From Kutzneria buriramensis (GTDB taxonomy: Bacteria > Actinomycetota > Actinomycetes > Mycobacteriales > Pseudonocardiaceae): a stretch of DNA of 64,000 nucleotides. Positions within the stretch are counted from its first letter, which is position 1, and each line of letters opens with the position of its first letter. Made by a program: the position numbers and the translations under genes. Positions 39,862-48,136 of this stretch are shown piece after piece. Below the pieces are notes generated by a model. That model did no database searches and was not told the origin of the DNA. It was given only the letters and a program-made list of their open reading frames with translations. The stretch is taken from contig NZ_QUNO01000006.1 in assembly GCF_003387475.1 (NCBI RefSeq), forward strand, positions 372,001 through 436,000, written 5' to 3'.

Positions 39862-41528
39862 CCGATCCCGTTGCCGATGCCTTCCGCGAGGAGTGGGGCA
39901 AGGTCGTCGCCACGCTGATCCGGGTCACCGGCGACTGGGACCTGGCCGAGGAGTGCGCCCAGGAGGCGTTCGCCGCGGCGGTCCGGCAGTGGCCCGTGGA
40001 GGGCGTTCCCCGCAAGCCGGGCGCGTGGCTGACCACGATCGCCCGGCACCGGGCCGTCGACCGGATGCGGCGGGAGGCGGTCGGCGCGGCCAAGCTGCGG
40101 GAGGTCGCGGTGATGTCGTACGAACCGGAACCGGTTGACGATGCCGGTATCCCGGATGATCGGCTCCGCCTGATCTTCACGTGCTGCCACCCGGCGCTGG
40201 TGTTCGAGGCGCAGGTGGCGTTGGCGCTGCGGACGCTGGCCGGCCTGAACATGGCGGAGATCGCCCGCGCGTTCCTCGTGCCGGAGACGACCATGGCACG
40301 TCGGCTGGGGCGGGCGAAGGCGAAGATCCGCAACGCCGCCATCCCGTACCGGGTGCCGCCGGCGCGTCTGCTGCCGGAGCGCACGATCGCGGTGCTCGGC
40401 GTGCTGTACCTGATGTTCAACGAGGGCTACACCTCGCCGGAGCGGCGGCCGCTCTGCGACGAGGCGATCCGGCTGGCCCGGCTGCTGACCGAGCTGATGC
40501 CGGACGAGCCGGAGGCCGGCGGGCTGCTGGCGTTGATGCTGCTGCACGACGCCCGACGCGCCACCCGGCTCGACGCCAACGGCGACGTCGTGCTGTTGGC
40601 CGACCAGGACCGGAGCCGGTGGGACGCCGCGCAGATCGCCGAGGGCCGGGCGGCACTGGCGCGGGCGACACGTCTGGACCGGCTCGGGCCTTACCAACTC
40701 CAGGCGGCGATCGCCGAAAGCCACGCCACCGGCTCGGACTGGCCGCTGATCGCCCGCCTGTACGAGCAGCTCGCCGCGGTCGTGCCGTCGCCGGTCGTGG
40801 CGCTCAATCACGCGGCGGCGGTCGCGATGGCGTTCGGCCCCGCGGCCGGTCTCGCGTTGTTGGACGGGCTCGACATCCCCGGCTACCACCTGCTGCCGGC
40901 GACCCGCGCGGACTTCCTCCGTCGAATGGGCCGCCACGCCGAGGCGGCGGTGATATACGAGGAGGCGCTGGGGATGGCGACCGTCGAGGCCGATCGCCGC
41001 TTTCTGGTGAAGCGACTGAACGAGACGAGAGGACGGGCCATGGAGCCCAGCGTGATCGAGCGGGGCGAGCAGCCCTACGTCGGCATCCGGCGGACCGTGA
41101 CGATGCAGACGATCCCGGAGATCGCCGACCAGATCCCGGTGCTCGCCGGCTGGCTCGGCCAGCGCGGCATCGCCCCGGCCGGCGCGCCCTTCCTGCGCTA
41201 CCTGGTCATAGACATGGCGCGGGAGCTGGTGATCGAGGCCGGTTTCCCGGTGGCGGCCCCGGTCGAGGGCGAGGGCGAGGTGTTCGCCGGCGTTCTGCCG
41301 GCGGGTCGCTACGTGTCGGTGGTGCACGTCGGCCACCCGAGCGGCCTGTACGGCGCGATCACCGAGCTCAACGCGTGGGCCGACGCCCAGGGCCTGCGGT
41401 GGGACGCCGAGCAGACCCCGGACGGCGACAAGTTCGCCTGCCGGCTGGAGAACTACCTCACCGACCCGCGCGTGCAGCCGGACATGGACAAGTGGGAGAC
41501 CGAGCTGGCGTTCAAGCTGGCGGACTAG
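39858..41528 (+). CDS. ECF42-type sigma factor fused to a GyrI-like domain
   Basis: A 556-residue protein. Residues 1-170 are an ECF sigma factor: region 2 with GDWDLAEECAQEAFAAAVRQW, and region 4 with LAGLNMAEIARAFLVPETTMARRLGRAK. Next comes the long helical extension typical of ECF42 (YLMFNEGYTSP, LLADQDRSRWD), to about 390. The last ~160 residues, beginning MEPSVIERGEQPYVGIRRTV, are a GyrI/AraC-effector-binding-like domain that normally is a separate protein. An ATG at 41041 with AGAGGA upstream could still start it separately. The fusion might let a small ligand control the sigma factor directly. It ends convergent to the PLP lyase gene, with a 4-bp overlap. Confidence 0.88.
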   Translation: MTDPVADAFREEWGKVVATLIRVTGDWDLAEECAQEAFAAAVRQWPVEGVPRKPGAWLTTIARHRAVDRMRREAVGAAKLREVAVMSYEPEPVDDAGIPDDRLRLIFTCCHPALVFEAQVALALRTLAGLNMAEIARAFLVPETTMARRLGRAKAKIRNAAIPYRVPPARLLPERTIAVLGVLYLMFNEGYTSPERRPLCDEAIRLARLLTELMPDEPEAGGLLALMLLHDARRATRLDANGDVVLLADQDRSRWDAAQIAEGRAALARATRLDRLGPYQLQAAIAESHATGSDWPLIARLYEQLAAVVPSPVVALNHAAAVAMAFGPAAGLALLDGLDIPGYHLLPATRADFLRRMGRHAEAAVIYEEALGMATVEADRRFLVKRLNETRGRAMEPSVIERGEQPYVGIRRTVTMQTIPEIADQIPVLAGWLGQRGIAPAGAPFLRYLVIDMARELVIEAGFPVAAPVEGEGEVFAGVLPAGRYVSVVHVGHPSGLYGAITELNAWADAQGLRWDAEQTPDGDKFACRLENYLTDPRVQPDMDKWETELAFKLAD

Positions 41529-42697
41529 GGGAGCGCCTGCTCGACGTCGGCCCAGATGTCGTCAGCGTGCTCGATGCCGACGGACAGCCGGATCGTGCCC
41601 TCGGCGATGCCGGCGGCGCGCAGCGCGTCGGCGTCGAGCTGCCGGTGCGAAGTGCTGGCCGGGTGTAGCGCCATGCTCTCGACCCCGCCCAGTGACGCGG
41701 CGAGCTTCACCATCCGGATGCCCTTGGTGAACGTGTAGCCGGCGTCGCGCCCGCCGGCCAAGTCGAAGCTGACCATGCCGCCGAAATCGGCCAGCACCCG
41801 CTTGGCCACCTCGTGATCAGGGTGCGTGGCCAGGCCGGGATAGTGCACGGCCTCGACGGACGGGTGCGCGGCGAGCAACTCGGCGATGCGAGCGGCGTTG
41901 GCGCAGTGCTGACGCATCCGCAGGGCCAGCGTCTGGATGCCGCGCAGCGTCAGCCACGCCGCGAACGGATCGATCGCCGCGCCCATCTCCATGGTGTGGT
42001 GCCAGCCGTCGCGGTACCGCGCGTCGTCGGCGAACACGAGGATGCCGGCGGTGACGTCGGAGTGGCCGCCGAGGTACTTGGTGATCGAGTGCAGCACAAC
42101 GTCGGCGCCGTGTTCGATCGGCCGGCACAGCAACGGCGTGGCGAAGGTGTTGTCGACGACCGTCAGCAGGCCTGCTTCCTTGCCGGCGGCCAGAAACGCC
42201 GGCAGGTCCACGACTCGCGTCACCGGGTTGGTGATCGTCTCCAGGTACAGCATCCTCGTGGACGGCCGCACCGCCGTGGCGACCTCGGCCGGGTCCTCGC
42301 CGCGGACGTAGCTGACGTCGATGCCGAAGTGGTCGTGCAGGTAGTTGAGCGTCGCGTACGTGCCGCCGTACAGGCAGCTCAGCGCGATGACGTGGTCGCC
42401 GGCGCGCAGCGCGCCCGTCAGCGCGGAGGTGATCGCGCCCATGCCGGACGCCGTCGCCACCGCGGCGGTGCCGCCCTCCAGCGCGGCGACGGTCTCCTCC
42501 AACGCGCGGGTCGTCGGGTTGCCGTAGCGGCTGTAGGCGAAGCCCTGGTCGGGGGCGTTGAGCGCGTCCGACAGCGCGTCCGGGTCGTCGAAGCCGAAGT
42601 TGGACGCCTGGTAGATGGGCACGCTGATCGGGTGCGAGGTGGGCAGCGGCGGCGTGTGCTGGTGGACCACGCGGGTGGCCGGGTGCTGGGGCGTCAT
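41525..42697 (-). CDS. PLP-dependent Cys/Met metabolism enzyme (methionine gamma-lyase-like)
   Basis: A 390-residue enzyme of the cystathionine gamma-synthase/methionine gamma-lyase family. The PLP lysine is Lys207 in HSITKYLGGHSDVTAG. Other landmarks are AYSRYGNPTTRALEETVAALEGG, SGMGAITSAL and TVVDNTFATPLLCRP. It catalyses elimination or replacement at C-beta or C-gamma of sulphur amino acids; the exact member cannot be separated by sequence alone. The ATG at 42697 was chosen over a Pro/Arg-rich upstream extension. A MocR regulator gene lies divergent, 62 bases away, and probably controls it. Confidence 0.9.
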   Translation of the reverse strand: MTPQHPATRVVHQHTPPLPTSHPISVPIYQASNFGFDDPDALSDALNAPDQGFAYSRYGNPTTRALEETVAALEGGTAAVATASGMGAITSALTGALRAGDHVIALSCLYGGTYATLNYLHDHFGIDVSYVRGEDPAEVATAVRPSTRMLYLETITNPVTRVVDLPAFLAAGKEAGLLTVVDNTFATPLLCRPIEHGADVVLHSITKYLGGHSDVTAGILVFADDARYRDGWHHTMEMGAAIDPFAAWLTLRGIQTLALRMRQHCANAARIAELLAAHPSVEAVHYPGLATHPDHEVAKRVLADFGGMVSFDLAGGRDAGYTFTKGIRMVKLAASLGGVESMALHPASTSHRQLDADALRAAGIAEGTIRLSVGIEHADDIWADVEQALP

Positions 42698-42735
42698 GGC
42701 TTCGAGCCTGCTCGGCGGCGGCCGGCCGGGACAGC

Positions 42736-42778
42736 GCCAATCCCGGCTAGATTGGTCCCGTGACGGAGCCAATCCCGT
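42736..42778. promoter_or_regulatory. MocR operator region with direct and inverted repeats
   Basis: GCCAATCCCG occurs twice in direct orientation with starts 32 bases apart (42736 and 42768), about three helical turns. CCAAT-N9-ATTGG also forms an inverted pair over a TAGATT -10 box (42748-42753) that lies six bases before the MocR GTG. Paired direct repeats are typical of MocR sites. The layout suggests autorepression and control of the divergent lyase. Confidence 0.55.
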
Positions 42779-44187
42779 GGCCGGCGGACCGGCTGGTGGC
42801 GCAACTGGGCCGGTGGTCGGCCAGCCGAGGCCCGCTCTACCTGCTGCTGGCCGAGCGGCTGCGGCAGCTCATCGACTCCGGTCAGCTGCCGCAACGCGCG
42901 ATGCTGCCGCCGGATCGAGTGCTCGCGCAGCGGCTGGCCGTCGGCCGGAACACGGTGGTCGCCGCGTACGAGAGGCTGCGCCAGGACGGCAAGGTCGACC
43001 GGCACCAGGGCCGTGGCACCTGGGTGAAGCCGGCCGTGATCGGCGTTCGGCCGAGCGCCGTGCCGGGGACCAATCCGCTGTTCGTGAACTACCTGGAGCC
43101 GATGGGGGACGTCCTGTCGCTCGCCTGCGCCGCGCCGCAGGACCCGCCGCCGACGCTGGCCGCGGCCCTGACCAGGGCGATCGGCCGGCTGCCGACGAAC
43201 GACATCGGCTACTACCCGCTCGGGCTGCCGGAGCTGCGGGTGGCGATCGCCGACCGGTACTGCCGGCAGGGGCTGCCGACGACGTCCGAGCAGATCCTCG
43301 TCACCACCGGGGGCCAGCAGGCGCTCGCGCTGATCACGCGCCTGTTCCTGGCCCCCGGGGATCCCGTGCTGGCCCAGACACCGACCTATCCCGGTGCCCT
43401 GGAGCTGTTCCGGGAGGCCACCGCGCCGATCACCGGCGTCCTCATCGACGAGCTGGCGGCCGCGATCGTGGCGCACCGGCCGCGGCTGGCCTATGTCAAT
43501 CCCACCAACCACAATCCGACCGGCGCCACGCTGTCCGGCCTGAGTCGCCGGCGGCTCGTCGAGGCCGCCGCCTCCGCCGACACCGTCCTGATCGACGACG
43601 AGGTGCTGGCCGACCTGTCGTTCGACGGCGTCCGCCCGCCCGGGCTCGCCTCGTACGGGTTGGGGCAGGTGCTGACCGTCGGTTCGGTGACCAAGCTGCT
43701 GTGGGGCGGGCTGCGGGTCGGGTGGATCCGTGGTTCCGCCGGGGACATCGCGCAGCTCGGGCGGCTCAAGGCGATCCACGACCTTGGCGGCGCCGCGCTG
43801 GAGCAGCTGGCCGTCGCCGACCTGCTGCCCGGGCTGGAGCCGATCATCGCCGACCGGGTCGTGGACCTCCGCGTGCGGCATAACCACTTGCGCGCCGAAC
43901 TGGGGAAACTCCTGCCCGACTGGACGTTCGAGCCGGCCTCGGGCGGCCAGTGCCTGTGGGTGGCGCTGCCGTCCGGCGACGCCTCCGCGTTTGCCCAGGT
44001 CGCGCTGCGTCACGCCGTCGCCATCCTGCCCGGGTCGGCCCTCGGCGGCTCCGACTCGCACGTGCGGATCCCGTTCACCGCAACGGTTTCCCTGCTGACC
44101 GAAGGCGTGCGCCGCATCGCCGCCGCCTGGCGCGACTACCGCCCGACCACCGGTCCCTCGCCGGCACTACACGCCCTGGTGGTTTGA
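42760..44187 (+). CDS. MocR-type GntR/aminotransferase fusion regulator
   Basis: A 475-residue transcription factor. A GntR winged helix occupies about 20-85 (LYLLLAERLRQLIDSGQLPQRAMLPPDRVLAQRLAVGRNTVVAAYERL). A fold-type I aminotransferase domain follows, with the PLP lysine Lys312 in SVTKLLWGG and NPTNHNPTGATLS as the cofactor loop. MocR proteins sense PLP or an amino-acid imine. The divergent PLP lyase is the obvious target. The start is leaderless by promoter position. Confidence 0.92.
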   Translation: MTEPIPWPADRLVAQLGRWSASRGPLYLLLAERLRQLIDSGQLPQRAMLPPDRVLAQRLAVGRNTVVAAYERLRQDGKVDRHQGRGTWVKPAVIGVRPSAVPGTNPLFVNYLEPMGDVLSLACAAPQDPPPTLAAALTRAIGRLPTNDIGYYPLGLPELRVAIADRYCRQGLPTTSEQILVTTGGQQALALITRLFLAPGDPVLAQTPTYPGALELFREATAPITGVLIDELAAAIVAHRPRLAYVNPTNHNPTGATLSGLSRRRLVEAAASADTVLIDDEVLADLSFDGVRPPGLASYGLGQVLTVGSVTKLLWGGLRVGWIRGSAGDIAQLGRLKAIHDLGGAALEQLAVADLLPGLEPIIADRVVDLRVRHNHLRAELGKLLPDWTFEPASGGQCLWVALPSGDASAFAQVALRHAVAILPGSALGGSDSHVRIPFTATVSLLTEGVRRIAAAWRDYRPTTGPSPALHALVV

Positions 44188-44244
44188 GGCACGACCGGGT
44201 GGTGGCCCTTCCGAGCCCGCTCGCGGCACTGGTAGGCCGGTTGT

Positions 44245-44559
44245 ATGAGGAGAACTCGGTTCGTCGCCGCCACCGCCCTCGCGATGCTCGCGATCACCGC
44301 CGTCCCGGCCGCCGCCGCGCCCCCGTCACACCTCGACGGCGTGATGCCGGCGCTGGTCGGCAAGACGGTGTTCGACGCGGACAAGGAGGTGCCGCTCGGC
44401 ACCCGCCTGCTGCTCGTCGACGGGACCGGGCAGCACCGCAAGGTGATCTGGCCGGCCAACTGGCGCGTCTGCACCCAGAATCCCGCCGGCGGCGCCCCGC
44501 TCACGCCCAGCACCGCCGTGACCCTTGTCGTCGTCAAGCTCGAGGAGAAGTGCCCGTGA
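44245..44559 (+). CDS. Small secreted protein, PASTA-like
   Basis: A 104-residue exported protein. The signal peptide ends near AAAA/PPSH (residue 25). The mature part reads VMPALVGKTVFDADKEVPLGTRLLL and ends VTLVVVKLEEKCP, close to one PASTA repeat with an added Cys pair (VCTQ and EKCP). It may bind peptidoglycan or beta-lactams, but a single divergent repeat makes this uncertain. Confidence 0.75.
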   Translation: MRRTRFVAATALAMLAITAVPAAAAPPSHLDGVMPALVGKTVFDADKEVPLGTRLLLVDGTGQHRKVIWPANWRVCTQNPAGGAPLTPSTAVTLVVVKLEEKCP

Positions 44560-44574
44560 TCATATGATCCGGTC

Positions 44575-44973
44575 ATGGCCGATTCGAACCTGACGCACAT
44601 CGCCGCGCCCGAAGGTGTCGCCCCCGGCGTCGGATACTCACACGTCGTCATGGGCACCGGGCGGTTCGTCGCGATCTCCGGCCAGGTCGCCCTCGACGAG
44701 CAGGGTGACGTCGTCGGCGCCGGGGACGCGGCGGCGCAGGCGCGGCAGGTATTCGCCAACCTCCAGCGCTGCCTGGCCGCCGCCGGCGCGACCTTCGACG
44801 ACGTCGTCAAGTTCACCTTCTACCTGACCGACATCCGCCACCTGCCGGCCGTCCGCGAGGCTCGTGACGCGTACGTGAACGCATCGCGCCCGCCGGCCAG
44901 CAGCGCGGTGCAGGTGACGTCGCTGGTGCGGCCCGAACTGCTGCTGGAGATCGAGGCGTTCGCGGTGATCTGA
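44575..44973 (+). CDS. RidA family protein
   Basis: A 132-residue protein of the RidA/YjgF/UK114 family, trimeric enamine/imine deaminases that clear reactive intermediates of PLP enzymes. Typical motifs are GVGYSHVVMGTGRFVAISGQVALDEQG, AQARQVFANLQRCLAAAGATFDDVVKFTFYLTD and a late RPPASSAVQVTSL. The Arg expected in the RPxR(S) position is replaced (RPPASS), so the deaminase site may be altered. It lies 15 bases after the PASTA-like gene. Confidence 0.9.
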   Translation: MADSNLTHIAAPEGVAPGVGYSHVVMGTGRFVAISGQVALDEQGDVVGAGDAAAQARQVFANLQRCLAAAGATFDDVVKFTFYLTDIRHLPAVREARDAYVNASRPPASSAVQVTSLVRPELLLEIEAFAVI

Positions 44974-44974
44974 G

Positions 44975-45736
44975 TCAGTCGGCGATGGCCCCGCAGGTGA
45001 TGTTGAGCGAGGTCGCCGTCATGGCGCGGGCCAGGTCGGAGGCGGCGAACACCGCCACGTTGCCGACGTCGGCCAGGCTCGCCGCGCGCTTGAGCATCGT
45101 CTTGTCGACGATCATGTCCGTGATCGCCTGCCGGCCGTCGAAGTCCGCGGGCAGGCTCTCCGTGATGCCGCCGGTGTGCAGCCCGAGCACCCGGATGCCG
45201 TGCGGGCCGAGCTCGGCCGCCAGTTGGCGACGCAGGAAATCGACCGCGTTGAGCGCCACCTGGAGCCCGCCGATCGAGTAGTCGCGCATCGGCTGGCCGC
45301 CACCGTCGCCGCCGAACGTCAGGATCACGCCAGAGCGCTGCCGGATCATGTGCCGGGCGGCCGCGCGAGCGGTCACGAACGTCGAGCGCAGCGCGATGCG
45401 CACCGGCCGCTCGAAGTCCTCCAACTCCATCTCGACCAGCGGCGTCCCTTGGTGATCCGCGATGTCGATCACGCTCACCGAGATGTCTACGCTGCCGTCT
45501 TCGGCCGCCACCTCGTCCGCGTGCGCATTCACCGCCGCCTCGTCCAACGCATCAACCACCGCCGGCTCCGCGCGCCCGCCTGCTTTCCGAATCCGCTCCG
45601 CCACATCGTCGAGCGTCTTCGCCGTACGGCCCGTCAGATGCACCTTCGCGCCCTCGCGGGCGAATGCCGTCGACAGCGCCGTGCCGATCGTGCCCGCTGC
45701 CCCGTAGACGATCGCGTTCTTCCCCGCCAACAGCAT
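44975..45736 (-). CDS. SDR-family protein lacking the YxxxK lysine
   Basis: A 253-residue short-chain dehydrogenase/reductase-like protein. The dinucleotide loop is VYGAAGTIGTALS (GxxGxxG form) and VHLTGRT follows. The catalytic region reads ILTFGGDGGGQPMRDYSIGGLQVALNAV, so Tyr is kept but the lysine four residues on is Gly and the usual Ser is missing. It may bind cofactor without standard catalysis. GAGGAG precedes the ATG. It is read in the same direction as the SRPBCC and ArsR genes and may join their transcript. Confidence 0.85.
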   Translation of the reverse strand: MLLAGKNAIVYGAAGTIGTALSTAFAREGAKVHLTGRTAKTLDDVAERIRKAGGRAEPAVVDALDEAAVNAHADEVAAEDGSVDISVSVIDIADHQGTPLVEMELEDFERPVRIALRSTFVTARAAARHMIRQRSGVILTFGGDGGGQPMRDYSIGGLQVALNAVDFLRRQLAAELGPHGIRVLGLHTGGITESLPADFDGRQAITDMIVDKTMLKRAASLADVGNVAVFAASDLARAMTATSLNITCGAIAD

Positions 45737-45747
45737 GCGCCCGCTCC

Positions 45748-46470
45748 TCAAATGGTTTCGACGAACCCGTTCAGCCATTCCCGCCACCGGCGGCGTTCCT
45801 TGATCGCCCTTGCTTCGGCCTCCGGCCCGTACAGGCGGCCCGTGACGTTGATCGACAGCGTCACCGCGTCCATCGGGAAGCAGGACACGGCGAACATTCC
45901 CGGCTTTTTCGTCCGCACCAGCGCGAAATACGGTCCTCTGTGGTCGACCTCGCCGCTGATCAACGGACCGTCACACGTGTTGTCGCCGATCCCCAACTCC
46001 CCGGCCAGCCTCTCGCCGATCTCCGCCCGCGCCGTCGGCGGCGCTTTCACCGGCACGATCAGATCGACCTTCGCCGCCGGTTGTCCCGCGAAGTGGGTGA
46101 CATACGTCCGCAGCACTTGGAGCGTCATCCGCCACCCGGCGGCCGCTTCCTCCGCGATTTCATCCCACCCCTCGCCGTCCGTTTGGAGGCTGCTCACCAC
46201 CCGCACCACACAACTGCCTTGGTCGCGGGCCGTCACCAGGAATTCCGTCGCGAAGGTCTCGTCGCGATACCCGAATCGTGTCGGCGGTTCCCATGCCGAC
46301 ACCGTCGCCTCCGTTTCACCGGCAAACGGCTCCCGCCCGATCCGCACCGCCCCGCCGACTCGCGGTTCCACGTCCATCCGGAACGACCACGCCGCACTTC
46401 CCTTCGCTGTCGTGATCGCCTCCCACACCTGCTCCGGCGTCCCCGCAATCACGATCTCGTCGTCATTCAC
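45748..46470 (-). CDS. SRPBCC (AHSA1-like) domain protein
   Basis: A 240-residue protein of the START/Bet v 1-like SRPBCC superfamily, AHSA1 type: DDEIVIAGTPEQVWEAITTAKGSAAWSF, VGGAVRI, PPTRFGY and GWDEIAEEAAAGWRMTLQVLRTYV. It binds a hydrophobic ligand in a helix-grip cavity. The GTG overlaps the stop of the ArsR-type gene. ArsR-SRPBCC pairs are a common bacterial arrangement in which the regulator controls its partner. Confidence 0.88.
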   Translation of the reverse strand: MNDDEIVIAGTPEQVWEAITTAKGSAAWSFRMDVEPRVGGAVRIGREPFAGETEATVSAWEPPTRFGYRDETFATEFLVTARDQGSCVVRVVSSLQTDGEGWDEIAEEAAAGWRMTLQVLRTYVTHFAGQPAAKVDLIVPVKAPPTARAEIGERLAGELGIGDNTCDGPLISGEVDHRGPYFALVRTKKPGMFAVSCFPMDAVTLSINVTGRLYGPEAEARAIKERRRWREWLNGFVETI

Positions 46471-47045
46471 GCGTCCGCGTCCTTCGGCTTGGGGTGCACC
46501 GCCAGCACCACCCGCTGCCACCGACCGTCCTGCGCCCGCTCGTCGTGGTACCTAGCCGCGACCTTCGCCACCGCCGCCACCAACTCGTCCGCGAACGCCG
46601 CCCGATCCGCCGGCGTCGCGAACCTGATCTCCGTGTCCAGCGCGAACACCGGCGCCTCCTTGCCCGCCCCCGCCGCCCTCCGGGCAAGCCTGCCCACCTC
46701 TCGCACCGTCCTCGCCGCCAGCGCGATCAGGTACGCCGCCGACCTCGGCCGCACCGCCTCGCTCGGCGTCCCCAGCGGCTCCGGGGCCACCACGTACCCC
46801 TTCGCCGTCGCCACCAGCAGCCGCTCCGTCAGGCCTCCCCAGGTGCGCGTCTCCGCCACCTCCACCAGGCCGTGCTCCTCCAGTTGGCGCAGGTGGTAGT
46901 TCACCTTCTGCCTCGTCAGCCCCACCCTGCTCGCCAACGTCGCCGCCGACGCCGGCTCCCTCAACTCCGCCAGCAGCCTCGCCCTGACCGGGTCCAGCGC
47001 CACCACCGCCGCCCCCGGCTCCCCGATCACCTCGACGTCTCGCAC
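46467..47045 (-). CDS. ArsR-like winged-helix regulator
   Basis: A 192-residue regulator. A winged helix fills about 20-85: ALDPVRARLLAELREPASAATLASRVGLTRQKVNYHLRQLEEHGLVEVAE. The C-terminal half is helical and Ala/Arg-rich. I use the GTG at 47045, since the family starts close to the VRDVEVIGEP segment and the upstream codons run through a perfect palindrome. That palindrome, nine bases upstream, should be its own operator or a terminator. It leads the operon with the SRPBCC gene. Confidence 0.85.
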   Translation of the reverse strand: MRDVEVIGEPGAAVVALDPVRARLLAELREPASAATLASRVGLTRQKVNYHLRQLEEHGLVEVAETRTWGGLTERLLVATAKGYVVAPEPLGTPSEAVRPRSAAYLIALAARTVREVGRLARRAAGAGKEAPVFALDTEIRFATPADRAAFADELVAAVAKVAARYHDERAQDGRWQRVVLAVHPKPKDADA

Positions 47046-47053
47046 ACACCCAG

Positions 47054-47089
47054 CGAACCCCTTGACAACTTTTTTTGTCAAGGGGTTCG
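47054..47089. promoter_or_regulatory. Perfect 15-bp inverted repeat before the ArsR gene
   Basis: CGAACCCCTTGACAA-CTTTTT-TTGTCAAGGGGTTCG is fully symmetric in its arms. TTGACA appears in both arms, on opposite strands, and could act as a -35 box. ArsR-type repressors bind such dyads. A hairpin terminator with a T-rich loop is the other reading. Confidence 0.6.
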
Positions 47090-47117
47090 GCAACCACGCC
47101 CGTGGTGCTGCTCCCGT

Positions 47118-47158
47118 CATGGCAGGGCCCGCCCCCTTCGAGGACGGGCCCTGCCATG
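47118..47158 (-). terminator. Terminator hairpin after lamin-tail protein gene
   Basis: Perfect 14-bp arms CATGGCAGGGCCCG and CGGGCCCTGCCATG enclose a 13-base loop, 15 bases past the stop of the leftward secreted-protein gene. No U tract follows. Confidence 0.65.
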
Positions 47159-47172
47159 TGCGAGTTCTCAGG

Positions 47173-47772
47173 TCAGCACGACCCCACCGGGCCGGGCACA
47201 CCCGGCGTCCGGGTCAAGATGCTGAAGTCGACCGCGTTGTTGCCGGTGTTGGTGAGCCGCATGTTCGCGAGCGGCTGGGTGTTCGGCGGCTGCGGGCTGG
47301 CCGCGGCGCCCCGCACGAACATCGACGACGCGATGGTGGCCGCCGCGTCGACCGTGGTGCCGGGAGGGGAGACCAGGCCGACGCCCACCCGGTCGGGCAG
47401 CGTGATGCCGGACCAGAACTGGTCGGGGAGGGGGCCGGAGTAACCCGCGTTGGCGATCAGGTACGGCCGGCCGGGCAGCAGGATCGTGCCCATCGGGATG
47501 GTGGCCAAAACAAAGGGCGGGGTCGAGGCGCCGGTATCGGCCATGACCCTGAAGTCGCCCAGGCTCAGCGACCCGATGCCGATGTTCTTGAGCTGGATGT
47601 ACTGATCGTTCTGGCCGGCGGGGCCACGGGTGGCGAACTGGTCGATCACGACGGTACAGGACATCTGCGCCGCCGTCGCCGAATGCGGTGTGGCGGACGC
47701 CGCGGCGGTGCCGGTGAGCAGTGAGAGAGCCGCGATACCCGCTGTGACGAGGGCCGTGAAGGAACGCCTCAT
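47173..47772 (-). CDS. Secreted lamin-tail-domain protein
   Basis: A 199-residue exported protein. The signal peptide ends near ASA/TPH (residue 27). The mature part is one lamin-tail (LTD) domain: VVIDQFATRGPAGQNDQYIQLKNIGIGSLSLGDFRV, TILLPGRPYLIANAGY and a C-terminal NTGNNAVDFSIL. LTDs are surface or extracellular beta-sandwich domains often linked to nucleases; here the domain stands alone. AAGGAGG upstream is a strong ribosome site, so it may be well expressed. Its function is unknown. Confidence 0.85.
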   Translation of the reverse strand: MRRSFTALVTAGIAALSLLTGTAAASATPHSATAAQMSCTVVIDQFATRGPAGQNDQYIQLKNIGIGSLSLGDFRVMADTGASTPPFVLATIPMGTILLPGRPYLIANAGYSGPLPDQFWSGITLPDRVGVGLVSPPGTTVDAAATIASSMFVRGAAASPQPPNTQPLANMRLTNTGNNAVDFSILTRTPGVPGPVGSC

Positions 47773-48136
47773 CGATGTTGCCTCCTTCTCGGAATGGTGG
47801 AAGCCGGCGCGGGGGATCCTGGCAGCGCGGTGCCGGAATCCCCCGCTCGAACGGCAAGCCTGCGGAATTTGCCACCGAGTCGACAATGATGTTAAACGGG
47901 GGCAGCAGACCAACGCCGAAATGTTCAGTGAACGAGAAATACTACGATTGACTCATTTGCTGCGGCCGATAAGGCGACCCGGCCGCACCTCCGTTGGTGT
48001 CGCTATCGGAATTTCCGACCCCCGCCGGCAATGAGGGGCCGATCTCAGAGTGGGGGCGTCGGATGCCCGGCGCAAGGAAGCCATTCACGTGGCCCCCTCA
48101 GGCGATTTCGGGTGGCCACGCCGAATAGCTAGGGCG
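47773..48136. other. 364-base spacer upstream of lamin-tail gene
   Basis: No gene seen. It is more AT-rich than its surroundings around 47880-47960 and includes the short dyad GTTCAGTGAAC (about 47924-47934). The lamin-tail gene promoter must lie here, and the SARP gene ends at its right edge. Confidence 0.5.

Noticed and set aside
47054-47158. The two hairpins here as ends of an insertion sequence
   Set aside because: They are different sequences, 28 bases apart, with no transposase. Operator and terminator explain them better.
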